The notes below the pieces were generated by a model. That model did no database searches and was not told where the DNA came from. It worked only from the letters and a program-made list of their open reading frames with translations. The translations under genes were made by a program, and so were the position numbers. From positions 100,316-164,315 of the forward strand of contig CALVEL010000005.1 in NCBI GenBank assembly GCA_944326565.1: 64,000 nt of DNA, read 5' to 3'. How positions within the stretch are numbered: position 1 is the stretch's first letter; each line of letters starts with the position of its first letter. This stretch comes from Candidatus Gastranaerophilales bacterium. GTDB taxonomy: Bacteria > Cyanobacteriota > Vampirovibrionia > Gastranaerophilales > Gastranaerophilaceae. Shown here in pieces: positions 63,886 to 64,000 of this stretch.

Positions 63886-64000
63886 ATTTAATTCTCATAT
63901 CATCGAGTTGTAATTCTCGTCCGTGTTTAATACCGATTTGCACTCCCAAAATAAAAATGGCAAGAGCTATTAAAAAGATGTTTAACCATAATGAAGTGTC
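63863..64000 (-). CDS. Partial small membrane protein (5' end outside window)
   Basis: 45 codons read in from the right edge: one TM helix (WLNIFLIALAIFILGVQIG) and a charged tail KHGRELQLDDMRIKYGYDF. The stop overlaps the gemA start by 23 bases. Probably another early phage gene; the start lies beyond 64000. Confidence 0.55.
   Translation of the reverse strand, partial: DTSLWLNIFLIALAIFILGVQIGIKHGRELQLDDMRIKYGYDFSD

Noticed and set aside
1..64000. CRISPR array
   Set aside because: No set of regularly spaced direct repeats was found; the repeated words at 60.5-61.3 kb are two promoter modules and those at 62.7-63.1 kb are ribozymes.

Overview
The window is strongly AT-rich, densely coded on both strands, and carries a Gram-negative-like, flagellated, fermentative gene set. 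Several features fit the gut, non-photosynthetic sister lineage of Cyanobacteria (Vampirovibrionia/Melainabacteria, order Gastranaerophilales): LL-diaminopimelate aminotransferase, glycogen synthase, a split flagellar cluster with FliA-like sigma and FlhB, a SigA-type sigma factor without a long region 1.1, two-subunit GlyQ, and a signal-peptide protein with LEK-type repeats. This assignment is inference from gene content; there is no rRNA in the window.

Layout. 1-16.7 kb: housekeeping (typA, EamA exporter, glgA, a 1175-aa zinc-ribbon/degenerate cyclase-ATPase/TPR protein, dapL, ruvB, yibE/F-like, ribF, isochorismatase-like, a degenerate REC-GGDEF protein, ftsX-ftsE, a transketolase C-terminal subunit). 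16.8-23.5 kb: Pro/Gln-rich HEAT-like protein, two PlsC acyltransferases, a large phosphohexomutase, metF, deoC. 23.5-31.8 kb: flagellar block (flhB, fliA-like sigma; fliJ-fliK-flg hook/rod gene) enclosing two unusual proteins without Sec signals, a 5'-nucleotidase-family metallophosphatase and a putative papain-like cysteine protease, plus a stand-alone TOPRIM protein. 31.8-50.6 kb: envelope proteins, recO, pilT, a GT-D glycosyltransferase, tRNA-Glu, trxB, pgi, two tandem APC permeases, glyQ, a P-loop nucleotide kinase, a NarL-type regulator, a GH13-like enzyme, recN and sigA. 50.7-52.4 kb: a decay zone with a chimeric GT2/UDP-glucose dehydrogenase pseudogene touching tRNA-Ala, tRNA-Leu, and a frameshifted EF-hand gene. 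52.5-58.2 kb: rplS-rbgA-rnhB operon, a TPR protein, mnmG. 58.2-64 kb: accessory DNA with a kinase-fold gene between inverted repeats, a block of tiny plus-strand genes with two copies of a 75-nt promoter module, and on the minus strand the start of a Mu-like element (gemA and mor).

Most striking: the Mu-like minus-strand operon contains two complete type II hammerhead ribozymes (62656-62720 and 63021-63077). Every core element is present (CTGATGA, GAAA, GTC cleavage triplet) and stem I shows compensatory changes between the two copies. They bracket one 90-aa phage gene, so both cuts would release a defined RNA of about 365 nt.

A second genome-wide theme: at least five genes (ribF, metF, mnmG, recN, the 1175-aa gene) have a -10 hexamer ending exactly 6 nt before ATG and no Shine-Dalgarno sequence, the geometry expected of leaderless mRNAs, whereas neighbours use good AGGAG-type sites.
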